From Anthoceros angustus (taxonomy: Eukaryota; Streptophyta; Anthocerotopsida; Anthocerotales; Anthocerotaceae), in the NCBI GenBank assembly GCA_010909165.1, contig MU008154.1, forward strand, positions 1,353,478 to 1,417,477: DNA of 64,000 nt, written 5' to 3'. The position numbers and the translations under genes were made by a program. Position 1 is the first letter of the stretch. Every line of letters begins with the position of its first letter. Below are positions 36,488-47,130 of this stretch, in pieces. The notes below the pieces were generated by a model, which did no database searches, was not told the DNA's origin, and saw only the letters and a program-made list of their open reading frames with translations.

Positions 36488-37380
36488 CAATGCTGCCTGC
36501 AGTCTTGTAACTCGCCCACAATTACCATCCATTGTTAAAAGATGTTCAGTTCGCGGGGGCTCATTGGGAGCTCTGCTCGTGATAGTGATCAGCCGCATTT
36601 CACTCTACTGGATTCGACAAGTGGACAACTGTGATGATTTCAAGCAAGGCAGCAAGTTTACTGGAAGTGTGATTTGGGTTGTCCTTGCTGGATTGGTCGT
36701 CATCGCCGCCTGTGGATTGGTAAGCCACTCTTTGATTTGACCTAGTGAAGTCTTCAAGGCTGGACATAATGTGAAGCGATACAAGGCTGGAGCTCTGATA
36801 TCTGGCTTCGGTGACCAGTTCCGGAAGATATGTTTCACCAGGCGGAACCACGCTTAGATTTGGACGTGGTGAACACCTTTATCCCTTTTGGGTGGTGCCA
36901 TTTCAGCACCCCTGCTATCGGCGAAGGCAGTTTGAGGCCAGCAACATAATTGTTTGAACATAATGTAATAAATTTATTAATAGGTAGATAGAAATTTGTA
37001 GGTACTAAGCATCCGGACACTATGCGGCACTGTCTACATGGTTATATTTCAATTAGCTTTTTATATACATAGTATCAGATTAGGTATATAATTTGTTATT
37101 CTACTAAGGTATATTTATACGTCATTAATCTTCATGTGCTAAAGTTAATCTATTAATTTAAATTTACTTTATATAGTGAATTTAATTGTGCATTTAATTT
37201 AGAGTAGGTATACCATAACCCCGTAGGGCTTCATACAACAGGTGGCTGTCGCGCCACAGCTGCATAGCGGGCATGGCACCGAAAGTTTCACATCCAAGCA
37301 ATCACCCACCCTAAACCAAACCTAACACACTGTCTCAAGCAAAACCCGTGAACAATAAATGACGGTTCTAAGTTAAACAC
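36488..37380. other. SCAI downstream region, AT-rich, no gene
   Basis: 36490-36900 contains only short ORFs. 36940-37200 is strongly AT-rich. No gene, RNA or element signature. Confidence 0.55.
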
Positions 37381-38310
37381 TGAAATGGCAAAAATCGATT
37401 GTGTCCCCTTTGGGCTTATCTGTCGACACTCCCTTTTCTTCCAAGAGCCTCACATCCACCGCCACCACGGGAGCTGTATGGTTGTCCTTCCTACCGAACA
37501 AACATCAGCAATCCGCCTCTCCCCGCGGATTGTTGCCCTTTTGATGCCCCCGCTTGGCGCCGTCCGCGATTAATCAGGCGATCACTTAGGGAGAGACGGC
37601 ACTGGATTCCGCGAGCGAAATCTCGCCGTAATTACACACGGCTTGGCGCCTCATGCTTGGCTTCCGGCTACTTGCCGATCTTTGGTCGGCCACCGCCAAG
37701 CTGCCGGTTGCTCCTCGGCCTGCGCTCCTAACACTCCTAACACTACCGCTGCTCATTACTCAGTACTGTACTAGCCCCGCATCACCACCGGCCTTGACAA
37801 GTACACAGGTCCCATGAACCTGTAGTGATCGGTGGTCCGGTGAGATTGCCCACAATTGAAGCCCGACAGACGGTGCATTGGCATGTGCTTGGCGATCAAG
37901 AGCGCCACACATCACCAAGATGCCTCCACAGCCTTGCAACATCGACGGTGACACACGGTCTTGCTGGCCCTAAGTTGCGAGCTGGCCAGCCTTGCAACTT
38001 TGGTGAGCAGCTCAGTGGGCGCTCACGCTGCCTTTTTCCGTGCCTCCGGCGCAACCACAATTGTTCTCTTTTCACCCCCAGCAACTCACAGACTCTATGC
38101 CTTGCGGACTGAGCCCTTGATCAACTGCCCGCTGCCCTAGGCACCTGCAGCCGTCACACACCTCATCGTTAGTCACGCTTCGCCCACGCGATTTCCAATT
38201 CCCCTTTGCCTCTGTTTGCGTGCAGTGTCGCCACGCTCCTGCTCCGGATCACTCCGCCCCACGCTCTCGCTACTTGCGTGTCGGTGCTGTACGTAAAACG
38301 CACACGGGCT
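37381..38310 (-). mobile_element. Downstream flank / putative 3' LTR of the Ty3 element
   Basis: Read on the minus strand, the pol frame ends at 38311 and is followed by a polypurine-tract-like ggcaaaggggaa at 38210-38199. The next bases, TGG at 38197, would be an LTR start with the usual TG. I could not find a matching second LTR to the right of the element nor fix the left end, so the LTR call is tentative. Confidence 0.3.
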
Positions 38311-39504
38311 TTATGCACTGCTTGCCCTAATGACATGGTTTTCAGAAGCCGTGTCCACGGCATGCCATTCATCCGGCCCCCCAGCCATTTTATCTGGTCT
38401 CTGGATGGCACATTGGTGACAATACCACTCACCATCTGGTATCACCTTGAGTGGAGGGCGCAGGCAGAACACATGATAGCCTCTGTTACATTTATCACAT
38501 AGTATCATCAGCTCTAGGTCCGTGATGTGACCACCAAATTTGCAAGGCAAGTCAATCGGTGGCTTCCAAGCCTGCGGTTGTGTCCTCGTATCTAGGTTGG
38601 GCAGGTGACATGGTGCCAAATGACGCATGTGCTCCTTGCACCGTCGTCCATCCTGTCCTTCCAACTCAATGACTCCCTGCTCACCCACACTCACCACCCG
38701 TAAAATCAGACGTCTAGAACTCACATCCAACGTGCCTGAAGGCCGATGCTGTAAGTACACAAAGTCCCCCACTTCAAACTTCCTCGCCTTGGGTTTCCAT
38801 GAGCCACCTCGCGTAAAGGCATACCGGAGTTGGTCTCGGTGTTGTGCGATCGCTAAGTTGTCCATCGCCATTGGGATTACTCGCTGAAACAGCTTGGCTC
38901 GGTGTTGCAACTCCAAGAGACACTCTTCTGGACTCTGTGCCCAGTCTATCGGTTGAGAATAGGTATCCGCAACAATATTTGGCATCACAGCGTTCCGTCC
39001 AAACATAATGTAATACGGGTTGAAGTTGCCCAGTGCCGCTTGTACACTGATCCTATATCCCAATGCCACATATGGTAACAACTCATCCCAGCAATCGGGT
39101 TCAACCTCAGTGCAGTATTTGCGGAGAGAATCCTTGAAAGTTTGTACTAACCGTTCAGCCAACCCGTCAGCTTGAGGATCGTCCCGGGATGTGCGGCGAT
39201 GGTCTATCAGGCTCCGGTCCAACAATGCTTGGAATTCACCACGAAACTCGTTGCCTTGGTCCATCAATACTTCTGCACAGCTCCCATATCTGCTGATAAC
39301 ACACTGTAGAAATGCCCGGGCCGTATACTTGGAGCTTCTGACCGGAAGAAAAGCCATCTCGACCCACTTTGAAACGTGCTCTATCATCAACATGCAGTGC
39401 TTGTTGCCCTGGCTTGTCACTGGCAGTTCAGGCATCAGATCAACGGACCATCTGAAAAACAATCCCTTAATAGGCAGCGAATGTAATACCATCATCACAA
39501 ACAC
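38311..39504 (-). pseudogene. Ty3 integrase core, GPY/F module and C-terminal PHD finger
   Basis: An open frame of 397 codons. The catalytic D-D-E is visible: D in WSVDLMPELP, D in VLMDQGNEF, E in ADGLAERLVQTF. A GPY/F-like module follows (RRLILRVVSVGEQGVIELEG). After about residue 315 comes a PHD finger (genomic 38544-38410). It has the first Cys in LPCKF, the pair in LCDKC, the His and Cys in GYHVFC, LRPPL, and the last pair in WYCHQC. The second zinc ligand is replaced by Gly (CKFGG), so seven of eight ligands remain. The frame ends with a short tail. In plant chromoviruses this position usually holds a chromodomain; a PHD finger there would read histone tails and could steer integration, which is inference. 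Confidence 0.85.
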
Positions 39505-40075
39505 TTACCTTCACTTGCATCGTGCCACCACATCGGCCTTCCCGACCCGAGTATGTATTCTTCAGCATGTGGTGTGTTCTCTTAACACCAAAGTGCCCCA
39601 GCGTCTTGTGCACCTTGGTCACCAATGGTCTTCTTTCTTCCACGGGTGGCACCTCCTTGCTCACCCCTCGATCAATCACAAGCACCTTACCGTCCTTGTA
39701 GGTATAGCGAGCGATTCTTCGTTGTAACTTCTGAAGAGCCATTGCGTCCAAACCAGCTACATGCCCATCCCACAACAACTGAATGGCATGCTCGAGTTTC
39801 CATATGTCTCGACCCCCTTTTGATAGCTGTTGTTCGCTTCCTGGTTCCATGGACATCAATGCCAGGTACATGCTGGGCACGTGCTGAGTAAACCCGAAGT
39901 CTTGTCTGGCTCTAGTGGTGTCTCCTGCCCCACACATCGGATTTGTGCTGAGCCCATCGGCATTGAGATGCACCTTCCCTGCCCGGTGCACAATCTGCAT
40001 GTCGTATTCTGACAATAGCAAAGCCCATCTACCAAGCTTCCCGCTCAGTTTCATATTTGTCATCAGCCAGTGCAA
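39467..40075 (-). pseudogene. Ty3 RNase H C-terminal part, linker and integrase zinc-binding region
   Basis: The frame opens with HWLMTNMKLSGKLGRWALLL, SEYDMQIVHRAGKVHLNADG and LSTNP, the usual RNase H end (DHQPLKWL / GKLARWAL / H..G..N..AD..SR). It continues through a variable linker to HKTLGHFGVKRTHHMLKNTY of the HHCC region. The expected Cys pair of HHCC is scrambled after this point. The integrase core resumes in another frame near 39504, so a frameshift lies at about 39500-39540. Confidence 0.75.
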
Positions 40076-40123
40076 TGGCTAATGATCCATGACTAGCTGA
40101 AAACTTCGGCCAAACAAATATAC

Positions 40124-40995
40124 TCAAATGCGAAGCGCCCTGACGAGACACTCTCCTTCATAAGGCAGGTAATTAGCCTCGCAGGTGTTGTTAGATCTGC
40201 TTTCGCATAGGCGACGACCTGCTCTCCTTCCTCTGTCAGGCACGCACCGATGCTCAAGCTGCACTCCAATCATATACAAGAGAGGCTTGCGAGGTGGGCC
40301 TTTTAAGCATTGGTCTCTCGCCAATTGTTCCTTTAACTCCCACGCTTGCTCACATTCCACCTCCCATTGCTAAGTGGGCTTAACCTTTCGTACAATGGCT
40401 TGCAGATTCCGCTCATGTTTCTGATAAACCGATGATAGTAATTCACCAGCCCCAGGAACGCGTTCAAGGCGGCCACATCTTTGGGTGTGGGCATGAGACT
40501 CACCGCCTGTACTTTGGCCAACTGTGGCAGCACCCGCCCTGGTACAATCTTATGCCCCAAGTACTCTATCTCCCTGTATGCGAACTTACATTTCCTTGGG
40601 TGGGCCTTCAGCCCAGACTTGGCCAATCGCTGCAGCAGCACTTCTAAGTGCTCAAGGTGTTTCTCCAGACTATTGCTGAACACTAGAATGTCATCTATGT
40701 AGCACTTGACAAACGACAACCCTTGTAGTTCCAAGTCAGCCACTCGTTGAAAGTATATGGATGCATTCTTCAAGCCAAACGGCATGGTTTCCCACTCCCA
40801 CAGCTGCTCTTTGCCCCAAAACGCTGTCTTGCATTTGTATTTCTCTTCAATCACAATCTGATTGAAACCGGATCGAAAATCAAGTGTGGCGAAGTATTTG
40901 GCCTCTCCAATGGTGTCAAAGATCTCATCCGGAGTGGGCATGGGATACCGTTCTATGGGAGTTATTTCATTCAAGGCTCGGTAATCTCCACACAT
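40124..40995 (-). pseudogene. Ty3 reverse transcriptase core and RNase H start
   Basis: The frame 40995-40333 starts MCGDYRALNEITPIERYPMP and contains TLDFRSGFNQI, MPFGLKNAS, the catalytic CYIDDILVFS, and GHKIVPGRVLP with FLGLVNYYHRFI. A frameshift near 40340-40360 moves into the frame 40360-40124 (ECEQAWELKEQLARDQCLKG, KPLLYM), the start of RNase H. The 5' part of RT lies on the other side of the CACTA insertion (45434 onwards), and the reading frame resumes precisely if the insertion and one 4-bp flank are removed. Confidence 0.88.
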
Positions 40996-42374
40996 ACTAC
41001 TAGGAAAACCAGCACTTTACTACCCCTTCAAAACTAGAGAGAGGGGGTTTTTAGACGTCTGTTCGTTTTACAACGGGGTTTTCAGCCCATGTATTATTTT
41101 TGTATAGATTTTAGCACTTTACAACATGGGTTTGATGTTTTACAATGTGGGGTATTTTTTTACGGTATATTTTGACAACGTGGCACTCTTTAGGAGTTTT
41201 TATAATGAGGGTTTGCAAGATTATAACAAACTATAGTTTTCAACATGGGGTTTATACAACGCGGGCTGCCATAATTACAACACAATGTCTTACAACGATA
41301 GCGGGTGTTTTACAACTCGGGGTATATAACGTCGTCTATTCTAATTACAACACGGTGTCTTTTACAACCTTGGCTCATGTTTAACAAAATGATTTTTACA
41401 ACACAGAATATGCTTTTTACAATGGGGCTTCTTTTACAGCAATAGCTTGAATTTTACAACATTGCTTTTACAACACATGAATGTATATTTACAACACAAT
41501 ATTTTATTTTTAAAACTATCTCTGACTTAGATTTGTAATTTGCATAGTAAAGAGTTTCTGTTGTATAGGGCCACGTCCATTTTACAACTAGGGTCATTAT
41601 AATTTTAAATAATTTAGATTTCTCCTTGTAACTTGCGGTGTAAAATGTAGATGTTGTAAAATTATAAATCTTTTTTACAAGAAGTATCAGTAAAATAATT
41701 TCGTAATCAAAATTTCAATTGTAAACCGCATTGTAAATCGTGGGACATAGTTTGCTAGTGCAATGTTTTGTCTTCTTACAACACTTTCTTTTTCTTAACT
41801 AAAGAACTTTAAGGTTTTAAACAAACCGTTTACAAGAGATCAAACTCAAAGAGAGTGTATGGGTTACATGGACAAGCTATTAAAGCTGGAACCAGCAGAA
41901 TGTACTTATTCCTTCTAAAACAAGTCATTTTCCTCTTGCACTAGTCCGAGCAACCATCTTATTGTCATAGAGATCCATCGACGGATGGGCCACACTTGCG
42001 GACGTGAAGTGGTGCTGGGCTTATTCACCATAGTAAAAAAATAAGGACGAGGAAGTACCGTAGTGAAAAAATAGAGACAGAGAGGTGATGTCGTGGTTGT
42101 TCTACAAGGTAAAACAAGTAGCATTTACTACTTAAATAAATGACATGAGGTGTACAAATGTTCACATGGATAAAGGCTTCCCGTATCTCAATGTCCCGCG
42201 GAGGAGACGGGATTCGAGCTCGCGCCCCGGCGCTCACCACCATTAGGCTCTACCACTCCAGTAACTCGTTTACTTACAGATGACTGTCATTAATTTTATT
42301 ACAATTTTAAACTACGAAACGCTTGTCTCCTTTTTCTTTATCTGTCCAGACGTTGGACTTGAGTGCAAGGCTCG
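40870..42374. repeat. Tandem duplication across the Ty3/CACTA junction, copy 1
   Basis: This 1505-bp unit comprises 126 bp of Ty3 RT plus the left 1.38 kb of the CACTA element. It is repeated at 42375-43851. The word ggatcg occurs at the start of copy 1 (40870), at the junction (42375) and at the end of copy 2 (43852), consistent with microhomology at the duplication breakpoint. Confidence 0.92.
42198..42262 (-). other. tRNA-like / SINE-like Pol III promoter motif
   Basis: On the minus strand tggtggtgagcgcc is followed by gcgagctcgaatcccgtctc, resembling an A box and a T-arm/B box. It occurs again in the duplicated copy (about 43690-43750). No cloverleaf with a paired acceptor stem can be drawn, so it is not a tRNA gene; a tRNA-derived SINE head within the CACTA element is the likelier reading. 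Confidence 0.35.
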
Positions 42375-43851
42375 GGATCGAAAATCAAGTGTGGCGAAGT
42401 ATTTGGCCTCTCAATGGTGTCAAAGATCTCATCCGGAGTGGGCATGGGATCTGGATTCTATGGGAGTTATTTCATTCAAGGCTCGGTAATCTCCACACAT
42501 ACTACTAGGAAAACTGACTTTACTACCCCTTCAAAACTAGAGAGAGTTTTAGATGCAGTTCGTTTTACAACGGGGTTTTCAGCCCATGTATTATTTTTGT
42601 ATAGATTTTAGCACTTTACAACATGGGTTTGATGTTTTACAATGTGGGGTATTTTTTTACGGTATATTTTGACAACGTGGCACTCTTTAGGAGTTTTTAT
42701 AATGAGGGTTTGCAAGATTATAACAAACTATAGTTTTCAACATGGGGTTTATACAACGCGGGCTGCCATAATTACAACACAATGTCTTACAACGATAGCG
42801 GGTGTTTTACAACTCGGGGTATATAACGTCGTCTATTCTAATTACATGTTGTCTTTTTACAACCTTGGCTCATGTTTAACAAAATGATTTTTACAACACA
42901 GAATATGCTTTTTACAATGGGGCTTCTTTTACAGCAATAGCTTGAATTTTACAACATTGCTTTTACAACACATGAATGTATATTTACAACACAATATTTT
43001 ATTTTTAAAACTATCTCTGACTTAGATTTGTAATTTGCATAGTAAAGAGTTTACATTGTAGGGTATCCATTTTACAACTAGGGTCATTATAATTTTAAAT
43101 AATTTAGATTTCTCCTTGTAACTTGCGGTGTAAAATGTAGATGTTGTAAAATTATAAATCTTTTTTACAAGAAGTATCAGTAAAATAATTTCGTAATCAA
43201 AATTTCAATTGTAAACCGCATTGTAAATCGTGGGACATAGTTTGCTAGTGCAATGTTTTGTCTTCTTACAACACTTTCTTTTTCTTAACTAAAGAACTTT
43301 AAGGTTTTAAACAAACCGTTTTACAAGAGATCAAACTCAAAGAGAGTGTATGGGTTACATGGACAAGCTATTAAAGCTGGAACCACTGACAGAATGTACT
43401 TATTCCTTCTAAAACAAGTCATTTTCCTCTTGCACTAGTCCCGACAACCATCTTATTGTCATAGAGATCCATCGACGGATGGGCCACACTTGCGGACGTG
43501 AAGTGGTGCTGGGCTTATTCACCATAGTAAAAAAATAAGGACGAGGAAGTACCGTAGTGAAAAAATAGAGACAGAGAGGTGATGTCGTGGTTGTTCTACA
43601 AGGTAAAACAAGTAGCATTTACTACTTAAATAAATGACATGAGGTGTACAAATGTTCACATGGATAAAGGCTTCCGTATCTCAATGTCCCGCTGGAGGAG
43701 ATGGATTCGAGCTCGCGCCCGGCGCTCACCACCATTAGGCTCTACCACTCAGTGCTAACTCATGATGATTATTAATTTTATTACAATTTTAAACTCGAAA
43801 CGCTTGTCTCCTTTTTTCTTTATCCGTCTGGCAGGACTTGAGTGCAAGGCT
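42375..43851. repeat. Tandem duplication across the Ty3/CACTA junction, copy 2
   Basis: Second copy, including an out-of-place 130-bp RT fragment (42375-42505) and a second CACTA left terminus at about 42500. Differences from copy 1 are mostly short indels, for example atctggatt versus ataccgttc near 42450 and 40952, and accactgacagaat versus accagcagaat near 43381 and 41890. Confidence 0.92.
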
Positions 43852-44754
43852 GGATCGTGCGCGGCCGGGGCCGGCGAGCTCGCGTGGAGGCGGCGGGAGG
43901 CGGAGGAGGGTGTGGGCGCATCAAGCCAGTAGGGTTTGGCGGCTTAGGAGATGGCGGATGATGCATCGCCACGGCAATGCCTCGCCAGCAGCCTCTTGCA
44001 CTGGGCAAGGCGGTACTGTTGGACTCCCTCTCATGGTGTGGTGCTGTAAGAGCTACAAGGAGCTCTGCATTGTCTAGCATTTTAAGATGGTGGTGAAGGT
44101 ATCTTGGTGATTTTCCATGGCTATTCAGAGGCTCGCTTGAGCGGGAGGGAAGGACCCGCCTGCATGAGGCGGGATGTGCGTGAGGTTACGTCTGCAGCCC
44201 GTCACGAGGACCTAGCCGATTTGAGGCGAGCTCTGCCATATCTCACGCCAGACGGAGCGGATCTGGGCAGCACGCTCTGATACCTCTGCTGATTTCTTTA
44301 TAGCTACTGCAGCCGGGTGCAAGGACGGTTGCAAGGCGACAAATGGTAACATGTGTGCTTGGACTTGAGGGTGCTGTGGGAACTCTAGGTCTTGCTATGA
44401 GAAGAGAACACATCATCAATTATGGGAGACCGTGGACTCAACGCTTTGCATTTGAAGGTAACACATAAATTGCATGTGCTAATTGGGGCTTGTTGCTAGT
44501 TGCAGCTTGCTGCTTTCCCAAGCTACTTCTGCTGACATCTCAGCTTCTTGCATAGGATCACTAGGCTTATTTATCCCTTTCCAAGAACTTCATGTGGATG
44601 TCTCACAGATTCTTAGAATAGCCTTCCGATGTTTTGGCCGTGTTGTTGCAACAGATTGGGCAAATGTATCCATCGTTGAAATGTTCACAATATGACTCCG
44701 CAGTATCCCTACCCTTGTTTAGCCCTGTAGGTAGTGTTTGAATAACTTATATTG
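43852..44754. other. CACTA interior, GC-rich then mixed, no transposase
   Basis: Non-repetitive interior of the CACTA element. A G/C-rich block at 43855-43930 is followed by ordinary sequence with short ORFs of no recognised family. It may be captured host DNA, but I cannot identify a source gene. Confidence 0.4.
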
Positions 44755-45433
44755 TTATTTTACAACGATAGCTTTTATAAGGGTTTGAATTTTTTGGCGG
44801 GAAAAGATTTATAACGGTTTGCATTTTTTGGCGGGAAAAGGTTTACAATGGTTTGCATTTTTTGGCGGGAAAACGTTTACAACAGTTTGAATTTTTTGGC
44901 CGGAAAAGGTTTACAACGGTTAGAATTTTTAGGGGAAAATATTTACAACCATGGAAACCATTATAATGGTTTGAATTTTTTTGGGGGGAATATTTACAAC
45001 GATTTGAATTTCTTTGGGGGAAATATTTACAACGATACAAACCATTTACAACAGAATTTACACTGGTTAATAAACCCTAAATATTTAACTAAAATATTTA
45101 ACTGTGGTTAATAGAACCCCAGTTATAATACCAGAGTTAATATATTGTAGTTACTTAACCTGACTATAATGACTATGGTTAGCCTGTACAATACGATCAT
45201 ATAAAATACTTGTATACCATACGTAGGAATATATACATCTAGTATATACACTTTGAGAAAATTACAACGCAAATTACTAAGGGGTGTTTACAACAGTCAT
45301 TCTACAACGGTCGTTGTAATGCTGCTGTAAAGTCCGTTGTAAAGTCCATTGTAAAAGGCTATTTTTCCTAGTAGTGACATCCTTCTATCCTTCCACTCGC
45401 CAGGTTCATCCTTCTTGAGTGGCAACACTGTAG

Positions 45434-47130
45434 TCAGCAAAGATATTGCGATCGATCAGCCCCAAAAGCAAGCTCCTTGCACCGCTTGTCTACGATGTCC
45501 CATTCCATGGGGCTCAATTTGTGTCTTCTCCGGAACACAGGTTCATTGGTGGTGGTGGTAATCTTGAGCTTGATGCGATCATACCACCCCAGCTCGGCCA
45601 AACTTAATGCAAAAGTGCCTCGATTTCTGTGTAACATGTCCCGGATCTTCTGCTGCTCAGCCGGTTGCAAATCTTCACATATTTGCCAGTCATCGATCGG
45701 ATTCTCGTGGTCCTCTCCTCGCGGCGATGAAACGGGCACTGCCGCGTGTGCGGCATGTTTTCGTTTGTCGGGTGTAGGTGTGTGTTCCTCTTCTTCATCA
45801 CGTATCAGCAGAGGCTCCCTGCCGTCCTTTCGGCACATGGCCATCTGTATGGCCAAGCCCACACTTACCAACCATCACATACAAGCTATGTCGAAGGCTT
45901 GCCCGATCAACCTGCACCGGAATGATTCAGACACACCAGCTGTGAGAGTACCACCTGCGCCAAACCCCATGGCCCGTTCTCGCTCTATTATTGTAGGCTT
46001 CCCTACTTCATTTCCGTTCGTGTCCACCACCATGCCTTCTCCTCCTTTCCTAAACGCATATGATTGTACGGTCCTGACGAGTGTGGGCCATGCCCTTCTC
46101 GATTTTCCCACCACGTTCACTGGGTAGTGTGGTAACTTATCTCCCTTGCGCACTTGCTGTGAATGTCAACCTGGATCCAAGATGTCGTCTACATAGCGTT
46201 GTTCCGGTACCGTCAACTGCCGGTGATGCCTCAGGGCTGTCACACTGCTCACATTTGTCCAGAAGCTCCGCACCCGATGCGCGTACGAGCCTGTCTGCAC
46301 GGCATCTATGATAAACTCCTCCCCCAACTAGCTTCTGAGTTGCCCATATTGTTTCCTGATATGCTCACGTTTGTCGAAAGCACCACACACATTTTCGAGC
46401 ACATACCAACAGGATGGGTTAGTCGCCTGCACTTCCCGCAAGATCCGAATGACTTCCATTGCCAATTCCATACCATTGCCTGTGCCACGACCGGCTGTGG
46501 AGAAAGTTTTGCATTCCCATCCTGCGATCAACATATCTACTGGGCACCTAATAGCTTCAATCTGTCGCTTTCCTACCAACAGAATGTCCGCAGGCAACCT
46601 GCTCTGGCATCCTTTGATTGCCTCCCTACTCAACAACTTGGGGTTTTCCTTCTGCAATCGAATGACTTCCATTGCCAATTCCATACCATTGCTGCACGCC
46701 CTCTCATCCAGCTCGACACATGTATATTTTCTTTTCTGAATTCCACTCTTGAGCACTGCCTCTAACCCGCTGTTGATCCCAGAGCACAGCTCTTTGAGAT
46801 GAATGCCCCGCCTGTCCGCTTTCCAATGAATTACCTCACTGTTGATCCGCAGCTTAGTCTAGTTCAAGACCGGCATTTTAGGAAGACTGTTTTCTGGGCA
46901 CAGACTGGTCACGAGACACTCTTGAGCCTGCTCTTGTCCGATGTGTTCTCTTGCTAACGCCTGTACCAACTGCCGGGTTTTTCTGACATACATGAAAGCA
47001 CTTGTCCCGTGATCATCCAATAACAGTGTTTCTCAGCATAGGGGTTTGTCTCCGACCCCCATTTTGGCCCCAACCATCTAGAAATGCACATGTCTCATTT
47101 CACTGTTTTCAATGATTTGCGAACCTACAA
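45434..47130 (-). pseudogene. Ty3 polyprotein segment: C5 cytosine DNA methyltransferase joined to RT N-terminus
   Basis: One minus-strand frame runs from about 47130 to 45434 (about 565 codons) without a frameshift but with six in-frame stops: TAG near 47062, 46864 and 46332; TGA near 47034, 46170 and 45872. Methyltransferase motifs in order: I, ELCSGINSGLEAVLKSGI; II, YTCVELD; IV, MLIAGWECKTFSTAGRG with the catalytic Cys but Glu for the usual Pro; VI, YVLENV; VIII, GSYAHRVRSFWTN; IX-X, ERERAMGF and RCRLIGQAF. It continues directly into RGTFALSLAELGWYDRIK and FRRRHKLSPMEWDIV, the usual start of Ty3 RT. C5 methyltransferases transfer a methyl group from S-adenosylmethionine to cytosine in DNA. 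Retrotransposon-borne versions are known from Klebsormidium (charophyte) and Symbiodinium. Confidence 0.85.

Larger units (their letters stand above)
40996..45376. mobile_element. CACTA (En/Spm-type) element inserted in the Ty3 RT
   Basis: The ends are inverted copies of cactactaggaaaa. The plus-strand left end reads actactaggaaaacc (first base lost or changed), and the right end reads ttttcctagtagtg to 45376. It is flanked by ACAT at 40992-40995 and 45377-45380 (3 bp ACA in classical CACTA terms). Both subterminal regions are packed with the word tttacaac and variants (dozens between 41060 and 41900, and 44755-45365), the kind of subterminal repeat array to which CACTA transposase accessory proteins bind. 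No transposase ORF is present, so it is non-autonomous. Its length is inflated by an internal 1.48 kb tandem duplication. Confidence 0.88.

Noticed and set aside
42198-42262. Functional tRNA gene on the minus strand
   Set aside because: No acceptor stem or anticodon loop can be drawn and it lies inside a duplicated transposon; kept only as a SINE-like motif.
44274-44284. gctctgatacc, the complement of the ggtatcagagc primer-binding site used by many plant retrotransposons
   Set aside because: It lies inside the CACTA interior with no LTR boundary, gag or polypurine tract nearby; probably chance or captured sequence.
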